NCBI GenBank assembly: GCA_949752795.1
Contig: OX457068.1
Location: 62,003,582 to 62,067,581 of the forward strand
Length of the DNA: 64,000 nt
Direction: 5' to 3'
From: Hyperoodon ampullatus
Lineage: Eukaryota > Chordata > Mammalia > Artiodactyla > Ziphiidae
Of this stretch, positions 22,091 through 34,308 are shown one piece after another. The notes under the pieces were generated by a model. The model was not told where the DNA came from. It searched no databases and worked only from the letters and a program-made list of their open reading frames with translations. The translations under genes were made by a program, and so were the position numbers. Within the stretch, counting starts at the first letter, position 1. The number at the start of each line of letters is the position of its first letter.

Positions 22091-25064
22091 TACAATGGTA
22101 TACTCAAGTAAGAAAGAGTTCACCGATTTTAGCAAGTCTATCTGGATTGAAGTCCATTCATTCCATATAAGAAACCTACCCTCCTAAGAGGGAGCCCCAG
22201 AGGGAGAGGTTATATGTAAATTACTTGGCTATTGTACCTGCATTACCTCTGGAAAATGTGTCATTCAACACAAGGAGCAGGAGCTTGAGAATTAAAGATG
22301 GAAGCTGGACATTTACAAGGAAAACTTACAACAGAGCCAGTCCCTTGGGATAGCATACATCTTAGCAGTATTATATCCAATTCAAATAAAACAACACTTT
22401 TCAAGGGCACAGGGTCCCTTCTTCGGATTGTTGGATAGAATGATCCATGTTTAAGAAGCTATAAAATGGTGACCATAGACCATAACTTTAAAATAAAAAA
22501 TGGCTTTGCAGAATTGTTGAAGAAATTGTACATTCTATTGCAAGTGTGGAGGAAAGGTGGTGCTAACATGAATATAAAGCAGAGAACAGCACCAACAGTG
22601 GGCGCCACATAACCGCAGAAGAGGAAAACCCCTGAGGGCTGGAGAGGGAGCTTTCCCTATATAGGCTGGAGGTCATGGGAGCCCCCAGGGCACATACCAC
22701 CTAAGCTGGTCCTGAATCATGAATATAATTGGAAAAGCAGAGAGGGCAGGACCACGCTAAGATGACCTGGTAGGTCTCGGTAGCGCGGTGAGCAGAAGGG
22801 AATAGCAGGTTTGATGACAGAATGGACCAATCCCTGAGACTGCACTTAACAGAAGATTTACCACCCCAAGTCAAAGGAAGAAAAACTAAACAGAACTTCC
22901 ACTTGGATTATGTTTAATAAGTATAAAACACACAGAAATTCAGCTTCTCTGAAGTCATTCAGGATGACGACTGTTGGCTCCTGATGAATATTGGTTCATC
23001 ATTGGCTATGAACCAGTGATTCTTGATGAGCGCCCCCAGTTTGTCCCCTACTGTTGGTTCTCGATTTGGGGGGAAGAGCTGACATCTTTTGCTCTCATGG
23101 GAGGGATCCACACACTTTTCCACTAAGCACTGACACCAGCCCTCACAAGTACCCGATGGGTGAGAGGATTGAGTGGCAGGTGCATTACTGAGTAGGGACA
23201 AAAGAGAAAGTCCAGTGGCCAAAGGCAAAATTTACTCTTTTGTGTATCTGGAGGAACACTGGCCCTCCGAATGTAATGGAGGATGTGGAAAACAGGGATA
23301 AAGATGTTAGAGTTCTGAGTTTTTTGGCATGAAGAGAGGTTCACAATATATCATTAAATTAAAAATTATCTTATAAAACAACATATGATGTCTGTTTTCA
23401 TTTTTTGCAAAAAGAAAAACACTTATTGGATGAATAAACACAGTTACATTTTTAAAGACTAAATCCATCAAGTCAGGAGTCTGCAGGGAGCTCACTCTCT
23501 TATTAAGAGCCCCCCTGTGACAGCAGGCTGGCCAGGGCCAGACGTGGCAAGTGCAGTATGGCTTGAGAGGCATGGACCTGGCCGAGCAGAAGCATGCTGG
23601 TCTGGCTCAGGGAGGATCATCTCTCCTGCCCACTCCCGTGGCTTCCATGTAGCACTGGGAAAGCCTGGAGGGAGGAAACACAGTCCACCCCTCTATTCCC
23701 TCTTGTCAAATCTCTGTGATGTGAGCAGCCGGCAGCTCAGTGAACTTGGTCTAGAGCTGATGGCCTGCCATGGTCACCCGCCCCTCAGTGCCCAGGACGG
23801 GGCTTTGCAAGAGGCCTGGATAATCAGTGTGAGGTGACGATTCATTCAATAAGATGAAGGAAATGGGAAGTATGATGCTGGGGAAAGGAAGAAACAAACT
23901 GCCCTGGGGGAGCCCTTGGCCCTTGCAGGGTTCTTGTCCCTCCAACAGAGTCTCTTTTGTTAGGTCGCTTGACAGTGGAGACAGTACGATGCTGGCAGAC
24001 GAACCCACACAACCCCTGCTTTATGCAGGCGTTAAAGAGGGAGATGGAAACTGTGCACACGCTTCACTGTTGAATATCATTCCCCCAGCAAGACCATGCC
24101 TCGTTTGAATATTTGTTCTTAGTCACTATTTGTTTTTATCCTGAGCAGCCATTAACCTCCTACTATGTCTCCATCTTTTAGAATAAAAATAGCAATGTTA
24201 GAAAGGATAACAACACTCCCAGCACTGTGCCCTCCCCATGCAGTGTTCTGTTTGGCAGTAGAGGAATAAAAATGATGGACACTCCTGTGCTGAATGGTAA
24301 GGCCACAGGGGCAGGCAGGACCCAGGTGATTGTTTGAAAGAAGCTCCTGGGGTAGCTTTCAGGAAATCACCATTATGAAACCCTCCTCCAAAGAAAGTAG
24401 GTGGAAGAATGGAGGGTGATTAATTAACAAGTGGCCCAGAATACTCAGTCCCTGATTAGACACTCACCCAAGGTACACATACTTTTGCAACCCAGGGAAT
24501 CAGCTGGGAACATGCATACTAACCCAGGGGGGTCGACTGTGTGCTGGAAAAGAGCCAGTATGATCCAGGGGAGACAGATCCCAAGAGGAGTAACCAACTC
24601 CAGTTTCTCTGCTACTCCCTAACACCCAGGCCCTGACCTTTGATCTTGGATTTGGCCTTGTGAGTCGGCTGTGATGTGATCCACACATTGTTCCCTGCAA
24701 AGGCCTGGACTGCATCTACCCAGCATTTTAATCTCCCCAGTACAGGGTCTTGTGGATGCCTGGGAGAGCCTGGTAGAAGGTGTCTGATCCCAAAACGGGG
24801 CCTCAGTCACCAAACATCCACTGGGTTGAACCTGAGCCATCAAATCCAACTTTAGGGGCAAGAGTTTGTCTAGGATTTTGAGTCCCTTACGTTAGCAAAT
24901 AAACCCCTTTTGCACATTCCCCAAAGGCTCTCATTTGTCACCACAACTGATTTTCTAACTGATCTGTTCCCTCTCCTCTGGAGATGTGCTCCATCAACTT
25001 TTCTCATTTACCTCTTCAAAATAAATCTTTACCTCCCCTGAACTATATCCTTCTCAATATGGTT
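22091..25064. other. 3 kb without a recognisable element
   Basis: I recognise no repeat, RNA gene or convincing exon on either strand. Base composition is ordinary. Old, unrecognisable repeats may well be present. Confidence 0.4.
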
Positions 25065-25270
25065 GAGATAAACATGGGATTGAGTCCTGGCTTCAACACT
25101 TATTAACTAAGGGGCTGTAGGCAGGATCCTTAACTTACTCAAGCCTCGGTTTCCCCATGTGCACAGTATCCCTCGCAGGCTGATGTGTGAGGGTTAAATG
25201 AAATAATGTCTATAAAAGAGAACATACAATAGATATTATTTATAAGTAATAAAATTGTATTATCAATATA
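25065..25270 (+). repeat. MIR SINE
   Basis: 'gattgagtcctggcttcaac', 'ttaacttactcaagcctcgg', 'tttccccatgtgcacagtat' and 'gtgagggttaaatgaaataa' in MIR order. Confidence 0.8.
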
Positions 25271-25984
25271 GTCAGCCAAACAGAACTATTCGCTGCATTT
25301 CCTTCAATATAATCTCAGTTTGCCTACGTCCATGCTTTTGTCTCCACTAGTCCCTTATCTTCCTAGGCCTTCTATGACAAATACAAATGCCTCAGTCATT
25401 TTTAAACATCGTCTCAAGTGCATATAACTTGCTCGCCTCTCCAAATAGACACGCCCTCTCAGAGTAGAGCAGTCCTTACTATTCTCATGGGGCCTACCTC
25501 ATTCTCTCACACTTCTCTACCTTGTACTGCTACAGGTTAAAAGGACTTGGAAGCCTGGGAATATGCAATGTCCAGCTCTGATATGTTTTATCGAGTTGCC
25601 TTATCTTAAAGTTTCCTGATTTCTGTATTTGAGGCTGGGAAGAAGTTTATTTTGATCTGATTCAAACCAAGAGGATGTGCTTGTGGTTTAAGGCCACAGT
25701 ACCTTCAAACTCTGGGGAATAATGAGACCAAGGTTATGGAATGGGCATGGAGGTCCTGAGTGGGTGTGGAAGAGGACCATAGTTTAAACAAGAAGAGGAA
25801 AGTATGGCTTTTCCTCCTCTGAGAGAGGAAGATGGATGGAACAGGGGTCAGTCTGGCCAACTTCTCACTGCCTTCTGTGCACCCCATGCTTCTAACACAT
25901 TCCTCAACACCAGATGGTCCCCTCCACCTAACAGATCCTCATCTCCATCTCTGAGGGACCTTTCTGGGTATTGGGAACCATTCC
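25271..25984. other. No firm feature; possible diverged L2
   Basis: Pyrimidine-rich sequence at 25290-25545 has an L2-like flavour but no landmark that I can pin. Otherwise nothing. Confidence 0.3.
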
Positions 25985-26185
25985 TTCACCCCCTTAATTC
26001 TTTCTTCTTTAAATCACAGGTGATCTCATAGTCTGAACCTCCCCACTTAATTTTGTAGACTGTCTCATACGGTTCTCTCCCTGAAGCATGAGCCCTCAGG
26101 GACAGATACCATATCTTCACTTCCTTCACTTGGTTTCTGGTCAGCCAAGCGTAGATCCTGAAGAAGTATTTGTTCTAACACTGAT
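25985..26185 (+). repeat. L2 LINE 3' end
   Basis: 'ctccctgaagcatgagccct', 'cagggacagataccatatct' and 'cctgaagaagtatttgttc' follow the sense L2 3' end. Confidence 0.55.
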
Positions 26186-28647
26186 GGATTGAGAGTCCCT
26201 TTTACAAATGGAGGTTATCCGCGATATGGAGAGACTTTTCAGTCTGACGAGACTCTAAGTCAACAGTTAATAAGTAAAGGAAAATGTTGTAACCTATTTT
26301 ATATTTCAGGAACTAAAAAGGCTTAGAGTTTAAGTCAATTGAATCAGGAAATTTTTGTTGTTTATAAAATTTTAAATAAGTTTAATCCTTTACACTCTTT
26401 TGTATGTAGTAGCAACAATGGAAATCTGGTATTTCTTGGACAAGACTGGAGCAGGGTGCACCTAGGAATTGCTGCATGGTTAATGGGTTTACTAACTGGC
26501 AGACTGGAGGCAATCTATTTTATTATGAAGAGGCTGAAAAATAGTTTTAAAAAGCCAGCATGTGAAGATTTCAATCAGAAATAGATGGGCACTTTTTAAA
26601 CTGCAGTTGGTTTCTAAAGAATGGGCAAGATAAGAATTGATAGAGGTGAATAGCTATCAAAACGTAGGGTGGAAAAAAAAAAGAAGCAAATTGCCACCTA
26701 CTTGAAGTGAATATCTCTTGTAATGTAATGCGTTTTAAACTTTAAAATTGTTTTGTACTGTGACATACATAACAGTGGAAGTCTGGATTGAGAGTGTTTA
26801 TTGGTTTTTTCCAATGGAAGATTGCCTGTTTGGTATTTGAATAATAATCTCCATATAAAAATATGGTAATGTAATTATGCTAACTAGTATTTTCTATAAT
26901 TCAAGACTCTGTTTATAATAATATATCATATCTCGCAGTCATGTAGGAATCCATTTGTCCCCTCCACCTGGGCCTAGAGATAGGAAGAGGAATTTTAATA
27001 TACAGTTCTCTGCAATCTGGTCCTCTCAAGATTTAGCGTTTCCTGGAAGGTGATAAAATAAATCTTACCAGAAATACCTTCATTTACCACATTCTGCCAA
27101 GCAGAGATGAAGCTGATTCTTCGAAATTTTTCAGATAAACTTGCTTTGACCAAACACACAGATGGAAACATGCTAGCGTGAGGATATTAGCCAAACTCAA
27201 AAACAAAGGAAGTGAGGAAGTGTTTTAAATTACTTCGGAGAAAACAAATAGAATAGGTCAATTACATCTGTTATTACACAGTGCATTATTGAGAAATTTA
27301 TATGTGAAAAGTATGTCATCAGCTAGTATTATCGTATCACCCACACAAGAAGAAACAAACTGTGAAGTGTGGATGGGTCTGCACTCAATTGAGTCCTCTT
27401 TTAGGTTGGTGCTGTACTAAGACAATTTTGACAAGACTTGTCCATTGTTCTTATCTTTATACTGAGAATAGAAGCAATAATGGAGCCCCTGGGACTATCC
27501 TGTGTAAGAGTTTGCCTTTGACTGCGAGAGTGAACCCTGCAAATACCAATTCATGGAGTAATAGCAACCCATTGGGTAGTGTCTAGTCGCTTGTCCCAAT
27601 GTTCTGTATCAACTCTGCTTAGGTCAATAAACACAGTAACTAGGATGAGGATACAGAAAGCTACAGTTTAAGTGAAAGTGGTAAATATATCAGGAGGTAT
27701 GTTGTCATCCCCACTGGTCTCCATGGCTAGTACAGTGGGCCGGATTTACATATTAAAATATATAAGGCTAAATATAAATTCCTATATATAGGTTTCTCAA
27801 AAACTCACAACCAAAAAAGCACATCAAAGGGAAAACATGGCTAAACAGCAGCATATGACATGCCAAAGAAGCTTAAAAACAATTGGGGCTCTATTAATAG
27901 AAATACCATGCCCAGGGAGAGGGAGGTGATTGCCCCTCACTGAACATAATACACTTGGAGTTTTGTGTTAAATTTTAGGGCACCACCTTTTAATAAAGAA
28001 GTTGTAAATTAGAGTAAAATGTCCAGAATGGTGAAGGAGAAATTGTTGAAAGAAAGAAGGCTGTTTATGTTGAAAAAAGCAGCCTGTTTTCAAATATGTT
28101 TGGAGCAATCAGGTAAATGAGAAAATGGACTTACTCCAGGTGACTCAAGAGAGAAGATACTGTTCCTGTTAACAGCGCAGGTCTGTAGACCAGTTTCTCT
28201 TTCATCTGATGACCCTCAAGCCCTTTGTGTCTCTTTGCACTGGTCCTGACAACATCTCTATAGAGGAAATAGCAAGGGGCAGCAATGATGGGGAGAGCTG
28301 GGGGAGAGAGGAATTCAGGGAAAAATGAAGTAAACATTATAGGTCAATTCTTATAGGAACAGAGACAAAATTTTCCAGTCTTCATCCCCTTTCCCTCCAT
28401 CTCTCTTTTCTTCTCTCCCTTCTCCCTTGAGCTTCCTCTTACAAATTTTAATTCACATATAGGTGTCTCCAAAATAACAAACTGACCAGGAGAAGTGTGT
28501 TGATTCAAACCTCTTGCAGCATCCTGGTTACCTTTCTATTTTTGTTCAATCACAGTGACAGGTGATTTGAGGTAATGATAAATCCATGCATTTAAAGACT
28601 TGATTGCCTGAATAAATAGGTTGGATAGCTTCAGTAATTGGATAATT
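26186..28647. other. 2.5 kb without a recognisable element
   Basis: AT-rich and repeat-free to the eye. The part at about 27040-27330 is motif-dense and could be conserved, but I see no specific signature. Confidence 0.35.
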
Positions 28648-28812
28648 AAAGCAAGATGGAGATGCCAGTGGAGCCAGAAGCTGAGAAAATCAGGGTGGCT
28701 GGAGATTTCATTTTGGAAAATTCAAAACCTAAAACTATAGCAGTAGTAAAGCAGATAAAACCAAAAGGTACATATTCACAGCAAAAAAAAAAAAAAAAAA
28801 AAAAAAGCAAGA
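28648..28812 (+). mobile_element. Short A-tailed retro-insertion of unknown source
   Basis: A body of about 125 bases ends in a 25-base A-run (about 28782-28806). It is flanked by a perfect 9-base direct repeat AAAGCAAGA (28648-28656 and 28804-28812). An A tail plus target duplication is the hallmark of L1-driven retroposition. The body matches no SINE or L1 3' end that I know. An open frame from ATG at 28656 crosses it and reads into the A-run as polylysine, so it is not evidence of a gene. It could be a 5'-truncated mRNA copy. Confidence 0.55.
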
Positions 28813-29024
28813 GAAGGGGCTTGATTACATTGAACAGAAATGCAAATGGTAAGGAAAGACACACTTGAACTTCTTTGCATATTTTTCCCAAAGAATGTTG
28901 ATCCCCTGCTCACAAGCTCAAGATTCCAGAGTAAGCCAGGGAGGAGACCGAAGAGGGTGCAGTCCTCTCAGATAAGTGCTTCCCACTACCGGCCACTCCC
29001 GCCCCCTCCATGTTTGGGCTTGCA

Positions 29025-29070
29025 AACACACACACACACACACACACACCACACATACATACACACACAC
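29025..29070. repeat. (CA)n microsatellite
   Basis: CA dinucleotide run interrupted by CC and CATA units. Confidence 0.95.
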
Positions 29071-29602
29071 CTCTTCTTTGCCCTTTCTTTTCATCTTCTT
29101 TCTATTCCCCTCCCATTCTTATTGCCCTTTAAGCATGGTCCTTGAGAGCTACAGTTGGATTCCAAATCTGTAAAAAGCCACAAGAGAGGGTTCCAACTAA
29201 GACAAGGTTGATATCATCAGACACCAAAGGAGCTGGAAAGAGAGCAAGGCCATAGGGCTGGCACGTTATTGTTTTCAGACAGTGAAAGCCCATCTCACGG
29301 GGACAGACCCATTCATCCAGAACCCCACTGCCAGGCAGGAAAAGTAAGTGGTTTTCTCCTCCCTCTGGGAGTCAGATGTGCTCCTCTGAAGGAGCCAGGC
29401 AAGCCCGCCGTCACTGGATCGCTGAGAGGGTCTCCACACCATTCAAGGCTCCCTGGGAGCTGTCACATCTGCTCCAGCCCTTAGCCACCCCCATCTCCTG
29501 TGGCCCCTGTCTGTCTTTTCCCCACACACACCAACCTGCACTGGAGGTGACGAAACGCTCATCACCCTCCCGACCTCACCAGCCGCAGCCAGGGGGTTAC
29601 CA
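29071..29602. other. No recognisable feature
   Basis: GC-richer than average but no CpG island and no supported exon. Confidence 0.4.
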
Positions 29603-29780
29603 CTGTGTGCTGAACACTCACTGCCACAGACACCGTCCTAAGCACATCATTAATAGTTTAGCCCTCAAAATTCACCCATTGTTTCCCGTTTTATTGATGA
29701 GGAGACTGAGACTTGAAAGGATAATTAACCTCAGTAGATAGTAACTCCCAGAAGGAGAATTCACACCCATGCTTTTAATG
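29603..29780 (-). repeat. MIR SINE (antisense)
   Basis: 'gttttattgatgaggagact', 'gagacttgaaaggataatta' and 'gtgctgaacactcactgcca' fit the reverse MIRb order. Confidence 0.65.
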
Positions 29781-29894
29781 TATATTTTCTCTACTCCCTT
29801 CTGGGGGCCTGGGAATCTAGGGTTAGAAATACCCTCACACCCTTGACTTCCTCTAGCCCTTCTGTCTTCAGTCCAGTCATACATCCAACAAAAC

Positions 29895-29985
29895 ATGCCG
29901 TAGGCACTTACCATATACGAGGGACTGTGCTAGGCACTGAAACTGTAGAAGTGAATAGCGCCCTCAAGGACATGGAGAGACAAAA
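29895..29985 (-). repeat. L2 LINE 3' end
   Basis: 'taggcacttaccatatacga', 'gggactgtgctaggcactga' and 'gccctcaaggacatgg' are the antisense L2 terminus. Confidence 0.7.
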
Positions 29986-30173
29986 ATAAAGATTTCCAGT
30001 AAGTATAACATGTAGTAAGCCCTTTGCCTGTGGTAGATGCTTGACGCGAATTTGATCAAATAAAAATCACTTGAATTAAACCTCCAAAATCATTCCTCTG
30101 AGAGTAGGCAGCAAATCAGCATTTCTCTGCACGACAGGCTGAGGCAGGTCAAGGAGAGTGGGAGCTGCGGGAT

Positions 30174-30196
30174 GGGGGCGGGGGCAGGGGCGGGGG
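30174..30196 (+). other. G-quadruplex motif
   Basis: Four G-runs of 4-5 with 1-2 base loops: G5-C-G5-CA-G4-C-G5. This satisfies the canonical intramolecular quadruplex pattern on the plus strand. A GGCGGGG-type GC box would overlap it. No transcript start is evident nearby. Confidence 0.75.
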
Positions 30197-30199
30197 ACC

Positions 30200-30711
30200 C
30201 TTCTATTACCGCTGAAACTACACGCCTGCCCAGAAAACACAAGGAAATATTTTTGACCCCACAGCTAAGAGGATGCACCTCCTGTTATCTGTATCTACAC
30301 ATAAAAACTAGCTTGACAAAGTTCAGTTGCAAGTCTCAAGAAAGGCTCCGTGTGTGTGCACGTGTGTTCATGCGTGTGTGTGTGCCAAGGGAGAGATGTT
30401 TGTTAAAGACCCTGATGGTTTAAGATGATTTATAATAGCCAAAGCAACTGTTGAAAGCAAACCCATCCTGCTGGAAGCTAAACAATACCATTTCCGCTCA
30501 AACAAGCTATAGATGGGATCCCTCAGATTGGAAACGAAGAGTAAAAATATCTTAGTGATCTAGCAAGAAAGTTAAATTAAATGTTCATGTCTCTCCTATG
30601 ATAGAAGAAAGGAGAGAAAGACTAGCTTCTGGTGCCTAGAAGGCAATCTAGAGCCAACAAAGTTACCTGGCTAAGAATTTGGCACAGAGCTATGAGGGAC
30701 ACACATGCAGT

Positions 30712-30712
<1 letters not shown>
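30200..30712. other. No recognisable feature
   Basis: A TG-rich patch near 30350-30385 only. Confidence 0.4.
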
Positions 30713-30745
<33 letters not shown>

Positions 30746-30855
30746 CACCCATACCAGGCACTGGGCAGTTTCTGCACAACATCTCCTTTAATTTTCCCAA
30801 TGACCCTATGTAATCCTAGTGTTAGATGGGACCTCTAGCATCTCAAGATCAAGGG
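30713..30855 (-). repeat. MIR SINE (antisense) with expanded (TTA)n
   Basis: 'ataccaggcactgggcagtt' and 'tctcctttaattttcccaat' are reverse MIR 3' sequence. An ATT/TTA trinucleotide run (about 30714-30745) has grown from the AATAATA stretch present in the MIR tail. The run of tyrosines it encodes in one frame is an artefact. Confidence 0.65.
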
Positions 30856-31064
30856 AAGACATTGTAGTCCTGGTTTGAAATGGCAAAGGTGCCCAGTTAT
30901 CTTGGCCAGTTCCACCATGTCATTAACTTGAATTAGCATAAGGGATTTGGTATTTAGCAAAGTGTTCAGTTAAGAAACTGAAATTAAGAAACTACTGATT
31001 TTCATGCTATCCATATTTTCTGTCATTTTCTTTTCTTTAATTTTCTATTTGAAAAAATGTCAAC

Positions 31065-31185
31065 GAGCAGCTCTTCCTGGAGCATCCGTAGTGTGCTTGG
31101 CACCGTGCTAGGTGCTGGGAGACAAGGATGAACACAATCAACCTGGTTCTTGCTCCTCTGATGCTTAGAGTCTAGTGAGGAAGTG
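31065..31185 (-). repeat. L2 LINE 3' end
   Basis: 'gtgtgcttggcaccgtgcta', 'ggtgctgggagacaaggatg' and 'gatgcttagagtctagtgag' give the antisense L2 end. Confidence 0.75.
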
Positions 31186-32179
31186 ATGCCAACGAAATCA
31201 TTACACGGAATCAGCTAAATCATCATAGGCTGGTCTCAGCTCTGCGGTGCTAAGGGAAAAACACAGAAGAGAGTTGTGCCTACACTTGGTGTAGAGTCTT
31301 AAAGAAGATGGCACCATATCCATACTAGCAAGTGTTTGGGGGTGGGGGAGGTACAGGAATCGCAGTGTGAGGGTACCCAAAAGAGAAGAGACCACTCCAG
31401 GGAGAAGAGTGGCAGCCGCTCCCCCTTTCTAGCTGGACAGTCTCCCCCAGGCTCTGCCCTGCGCAGAACAGGCCTTGGAGACTCTGTGCTTCGTTCTCAA
31501 AAGCCAGACGGCTTCCTTACATGGGAGTAATTCAGCTTTGGACGGCTAGCTTCAGTGCCCAGCGACTGGTTTAACTGAATGTTTCCCTTCTCAATGAATT
31601 GCTTTGGCATTATTTAAGCCCAGTCATAATATTGTGGTTCACAGGAAGCTAAAAAGTGACCTTTGTAAGTTGATCAAATCGTAAAACTAATGAAAATGGA
31701 TAGCTGGGGCTTCCAAAGGGGCCTGGAGACAGGCCTCCTCTAGGCTGCTCTGCCCAAGCTCCTTTTCAGGCAAACACTGCTTTTAAAAAATCTATTTTTT
31801 GAAGTCTTTCTTTTCTTCCTGGCAGCCATTAATTCACACCAGCCTGGACTAAATCCAGATGTGTGGCTCTATAGCTTTTGCTGACACCTACATACACTGA
31901 GTACCACGTGGGTGTTTGTTCCCTAATGCTCCCCCAGCCAAGTCCCTCAGTGCTCACTTACTCCAAGACCATAACAGCCAAGGAGCTGGGTTTCCTTTCG
32001 TTCCTCACCAGCAGAACTGCTCCAGCCTTTTGGAAATGAAAAGAGTTCTCTGGGTGCCAGACTACATGCTCACATTAGCAATTAAGTGGGAGGTAAATCT
32101 ACAAAAGGAAAGGTTCTGGAGACCACAGCCTCGAAAGTGCTTTCCCTGTGTGGGAGACAGAATGCTACGAGTGACGTCT
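31186..32179. other. No recognisable feature
   Basis: About 1 kb of single-copy-looking sequence. Confidence 0.4.
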
Positions 32180-32290
32180 CTCAGCGTCTGGCACTGTCAC
32201 TTACTGGTTGTGTGACAACTGGCAAGTGAGCCTCTGCAAACCTCCACTTTTTCATCTGTAGATGAGGAGAGCTACACCAAAGGTAAAGCC
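32180..32290 (+). repeat. MIR SINE fragment
   Basis: 'ctggcactgtcacttactgg', 'ttgtgtgacaactggcaagt' and 'tttttcatctgtagatgagg' are MIR core. Confidence 0.75.
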
Positions 32291-33569
32291 CTTGGATCAA
32301 CCCAGGACACAGAGACGTTGTGCCATGAAGGACAGCAGTGTTGTCATTTCTGCTTAGAATCCTAGAGGAGAATCTACCACGAGACAAGCACAATGGACAC
32401 TTTGAGCCCTTAGGTCTCAGGCTGGCCTTGCCCTGGGACTCAGGTGTTGCTTCGTGCTCCATCTGGGAGAATAAAGGACTTCCTGTCTGAGGAACTTCAA
32501 GGCCGCCTTGTTTGTGCTGCACTGTTTTGATCTGGTTTTGACCTACTTTCCTGTTTCAGGTCTCCTGCTTTGCCTGGCCATGAGGCTGTACTCTTGGTTT
32601 GTAACCACCTGCCTTGCTCCTGCCTGCTCCTGGGCTGTCCCTTCTGGTGAATGACAGTGCCCTCTCCTCTTCCTCTCTGGCCCTTTTTGTATGCACCCTG
32701 GTCACACCAATGTTCTAGCCTGACGGGTTGGAAAAATAACAGGTCCCGTTTTTCACATATAGTTTTATATAATTTCTCAGCTTGGGAAACGCTTGCAGAG
32801 ATTCCAAGGATAAGTGTGCAAGTACCTTCCTGTTGAGGGGCATTAGATTCAAATGATTCAGAAATGGAATCAAATTCAAGCTGGTGGCCATTTCACTGCC
32901 CTGGGGCCCCCCTTTTCTTCACCCAGTCAAAACCCTGAAACAGGGATGCCATAGCTGCTCAGGTAAGACCACCATGGACCTTGACTTCAGGAAAGATGGT
33001 GGAGAAGGCTTCTGAGGTTGGGACCTCTAGGGATCAGTGCTGGATGCATGGTAAGATGAGGAGGTTCTAAAGGAACCTAGTCTGTTTGGCTTCAGTAAAA
33101 GAACCAAGTTCAACTTTCGGATGTGTGTCTGTGTTTGAAGGCTGCATGGAGGGACATCAGTCAGTGAGAAGGCCCTCTGACCACAGAGACCAAGAATGCG
33201 GGGACCATTTTAGTTTTAAGCTTGACTTTCTTTCCCACTCCTAGTGAATTTTGGAATTCATTCTCTCAGAAACAGTATGAAAGCATACACTGTATTTCAG
33301 GGCCTCGAATGCATTCCCAGGGCTAAAAAAAATAAAATGAGAAGGTTGAAGTGAGAAAATTTACTTTTCTAATTCCAGCCCTAGGCATTTGATTTGGGGT
33401 TCTGCTAAATGCTGAAAGAAGAGAAATGTGGAAACAAATAGAGGAAGTGCTTCAGGGCTCTGAGTGAGTGGTAGGGGTATGGGTTAGGAGAGCTGGCTGC
33501 CCTGTCCCAGGCTGAGAGAGAAGGTCTATCACAGATGGCTTATCATGGAAAGAAAATCCTTCACCAGCA
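32291..33569. other. No recognisable feature
   Basis: About 1.3 kb without a recognised element. Confidence 0.4.
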
Positions 33570-33723
33570 CAGTCTCCCAAATAAAAGCAGTAGAGCATGC
33601 AGAGCTAAGTTTAAATCCAGGCTCTGCCACTTGCCAACTGTGTGGTCTTAGGCAGGTTATTTCACCTCTCTGAGCCTCAGCTTCTTTGTCTGTAAAATAA
33701 AGAAGATAGTGCTCAGAGGCTTG
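33570..33723 (+). repeat. MIR SINE, 5' half (split by LTR)
   Basis: 'atccaggctctgccacttgc', 'caactgtgtggtcttaggca', 'ctctgagcctcagcttcttt' and 'gtctgtaaaataaagaagat' form a clear MIR core that stops abruptly at the LTR boundary. It resumes at 34177. Confidence 0.9.
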
Positions 33724-34176
33724 TGTTAGTTTGCTAGGGCTGCCATAATAAAGTATCATAGGCCAGGAGGCTTAAACAGAGAATTTATTATCTCATAATA
33801 AACAGGAGGCTAGAAGTCTGAGATCAAAGGGTCAGAAGGTTTGGTCCCTTCTGAGGTTGTGAAGATTACGCTATCCCAGGCCTCTCCCCTGGCTCTTGGT
33901 GGTTAGCTGGCACCTTTGACAGTCCTTTGCATGTGGCAGCATTGTCTACACGCCTTCATATGGCATTATCCCTGTGTATATATCTCTCTGCCCAGATTTC
34001 CTCTTTTATGAGGACAACAGTCATATTGGATTAGGGGTCTACCCTATTTCACTGTGCACCTGATCTTCACTAATTTCATCTACAAAGACCCTATTTCCAA
34101 ATAAGTCACATTCTGAGGTACCAGGGGTTAGGACTTCAGCATATGAATTTGAGGGGAAACAATTGAACCCATAACA
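33724..34176 (-). mobile_element. Solo LTR, MLT1 type, inserted in a MIR
   Basis: Reverse MLT1 LTR of 453 bases running TGTTAGTTTGCTAGGGCTGC to ACCCATAACA. It has 'ggaggctagaagtctgagat' near 33806 and 'gaccctatttccaaataagt' near 34088. It is flanked by the direct repeat GGCTTG at 33718-33723 and 34177-34182. The host MIR continues on both sides, so the integration site is exact. Confidence 0.9.
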
Positions 34177-34280
34177 GGCTTGTTGTAAGAATTATAAAGT
34201 TAGACATTCATAAAAAGAGCTCTTAACATAGTCCCCATGACAAAGTAAGTGTTCAATAAAGGAAGCTATTGCTATTTCTA
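34177..34280 (+). repeat. MIR SINE, 3' half
   Basis: 'cttgttgtaagaattataaa' to 'aagtaagtgttcaataaagg' is the MIR 3' portion that follows directly from 33723 once the LTR is removed. Confidence 0.85.
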
Positions 34281-34308
34281 TATATATATATATTTTTTTT
34301 TTTTTTTG
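34278..34308. repeat. (TA)n plus T-run
   Basis: Alternating TA followed by about 17 T's at the MIR 3' end. Confidence 0.9.

Noticed and set aside
28656..28868. 70-residue frame starting with ATG at the retro-insertion
   Set aside because: It starts in the target duplication and runs through the A tail as polylysine, so the open frame says nothing about coding.
30632..30838. Frame with a run of ten tyrosines
   Set aside because: Translation of the (TTA)n run inside a MIR.
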